Origin: Ruminococcus sp.
GTDB taxonomy: Bacteria; Bacillota; Clostridia; Oscillospirales; Ruminococcaceae
Reading direction: 5' to 3'
Assembly: GCF_019417665.1 (NCBI RefSeq)
Contig: NZ_DXUU01000005.1
Coordinates: forward strand, 29,828 to 93,827
Length of the DNA: 64,000 nucleotides
Part shown: one piece after another, positions 63,561 through 64,000 of the stretch
Numbering within the stretch: the first letter of the stretch is position 1
Layout of the letters: each line of letters starts with the position of its first letter
Notes under the pieces: model-generated
The model's database searches: none
What the model saw: only the letters and a program-made list of their open reading frames with translations
Told to the model about the DNA's origin: nothing
Made by a program: the position numbers and the translations under genes

Positions 63561-64000
63561 ATGTATCCGGTTTTTTTGGAAGTAAAGGGCAGAAAATGTA
63601 CGGTGATCGGTGCTGGAACGGTGGCACAGCGCCGTATCCTGACGCTGTTGGAACAAGGCGCAGCAGTAACAGTAGTTGCACCAGAATCCATGCCAGTTCA
63701 GTTGAAGGAGAAGAAACTCACATATTTACAGAACCGGTATACGCCGAAGCAGCTCGCCGGGAGTATGTTGGTATTTGCTGCTACAAACGATCCGGCACTA
63801 AATGCTGTAATTGTTCAAGATGCTCAGGAGATGGGAATTCTGTCCTCCTCTGTGACGGATTGCGGTGAGGTAACACCGGATTTCAGCGTACCTGCCCAGC
63901 GGCATCGAGGTAAGATCACCGCAGCGGTCTCAACGGAAGGTTGTTCTCCCGGCCTGGCAGCGGCGATCTGCCGGGAACTTGAGCCGAAGTTGGAGGAATA
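63561..64000 (+). CDS. sirC: Precorrin-2 dehydrogenase (siroheme synthase N-domain), partial
   Basis: 146 codons before the right edge. MYPVFLEVKGRKCTVIGAG with a Rossmann GAGTVAQRR is typical of CysG-N/Met8/SirC. LVFAATNDPALNAVI and PDFSVPAQRHRGKITAAVST follow in the usual order. It oxidises precorrin-2 to sirohydrochlorin, the branch to cobalt insertion in the anaerobic pathway. The window ends on 'ta', so whether the frame stops here (unusually short) or continues cannot be seen. One base separates it from cobA-hemD. Confidence 0.9.
   Translation, partial: MYPVFLEVKGRKCTVIGAGTVAQRRILTLLEQGAAVTVVAPESMPVQLKEKKLTYLQNRYTPKQLAGSMLVFAATNDPALNAVIVQDAQEMGILSSSVTDCGEVTPDFSVPAQRHRGKITAAVSTEGCSPGLAAAICRELEPKLEE

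Noticed and set aside
1..64000. CRISPR arrays, prophage genes, IS transposases or rRNA genes
   Set aside because: No regularly spaced repeats, transposase or phage proteins or rRNA sequences were seen; pylT is the only tRNA noticed.

Overview
The window reads as chromosome from a fibre-associated, Gram-positive gut anaerobe of the Ruminococcaceae/Oscillospirales type. The evidence is the Firmicutes-style protein families, sigma-A promoters with 17-bp spacers, strong AGGAGG ribosome sites, a secreted SGNH hydrolase with a Thr-rich linker of the kind seen in Ruminococcus, and anaerobic (cobalt-early) B12 genes. The genus is inference. Coding density is high and genes often overlap by 1-59 nt.

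Layout. 1-14.3 kb is housekeeping: a secreted SGNH/GDSL hydrolase (cut by the left edge); rpmG-secE-nusG-rplK-rplA on the minus strand; ddl, murI, a DUF1934 gene, argS, a CdaR/PucR-like regulator, ftsE-ftsX, a PcsB-like M23 hydrolase and a CtpA-like protease on the plus strand. A MerR regulator follows at 14.3-15.2 kb. 15.5-31.1 kb is one long B12 operon under a cobalamin riboswitch with its own terminator: cbiA, cobU, cobS, a CobU paralogue, cbiB, cobD, cbiP, cbiD, cbiET, cbiL, cbiF, cbiG, cbiH, cbiJ, cobT, cbiC, btuR. 31-42 kb is a minus-strand accessory block. It holds four paralogous lipoproteins sharing a CNKPNCxH motif (one with a frameshift), one intact ABC ATPase/permease pair, two ATPase stubs, a histidine-kinase fragment, a small exported protein and a MocR-type regulator.

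The most striking part is 42.3-53.6 kb: a compact pyrrolysine/monomethylamine locus. It has a MetH-activation-domain-like protein, a PucR-like regulator, mtmC, mtmB with an in-frame amber codon at position 204, the amber-decoding tRNA gene pylT, a RamA-like corrinoid activator, pylB, pylC, pylD and the split synthetase pylSn-pylSc. A decayed fragment of a second btuR lies just upstream. A second cobalamin riboswitch at about 53.9 kb, preceded by a fold-back MITE-like element, leads into cobC, hemA, hemC, hemB, hemL, the cobalt ECF transporter (cbiMN, cbiQ, cbiO), a cobA-hemD fusion and a precorrin-2 dehydrogenase cut by the right edge.

How it fits together. The 54-64 kb genes make uroporphyrinogen III and precorrin-2 and import cobalt. 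The 15-31 kb genes turn these into adenosylcobalamin. The central locus spends corrinoid: MtmB, which needs pyrrolysine, would move the methyl group of monomethylamine to MtmC, with the RamA-like protein reactivating oxidised cobalt. No corrinoid:tetrahydrofolate methyltransferase, cobaltochelatase or dimethylbenzimidazole gene is visible, so those must be elsewhere or absent. Only two complete intact genes end in TAG (ftsE and hemA), and at hemA readthrough would fuse HemA in frame to HemC.
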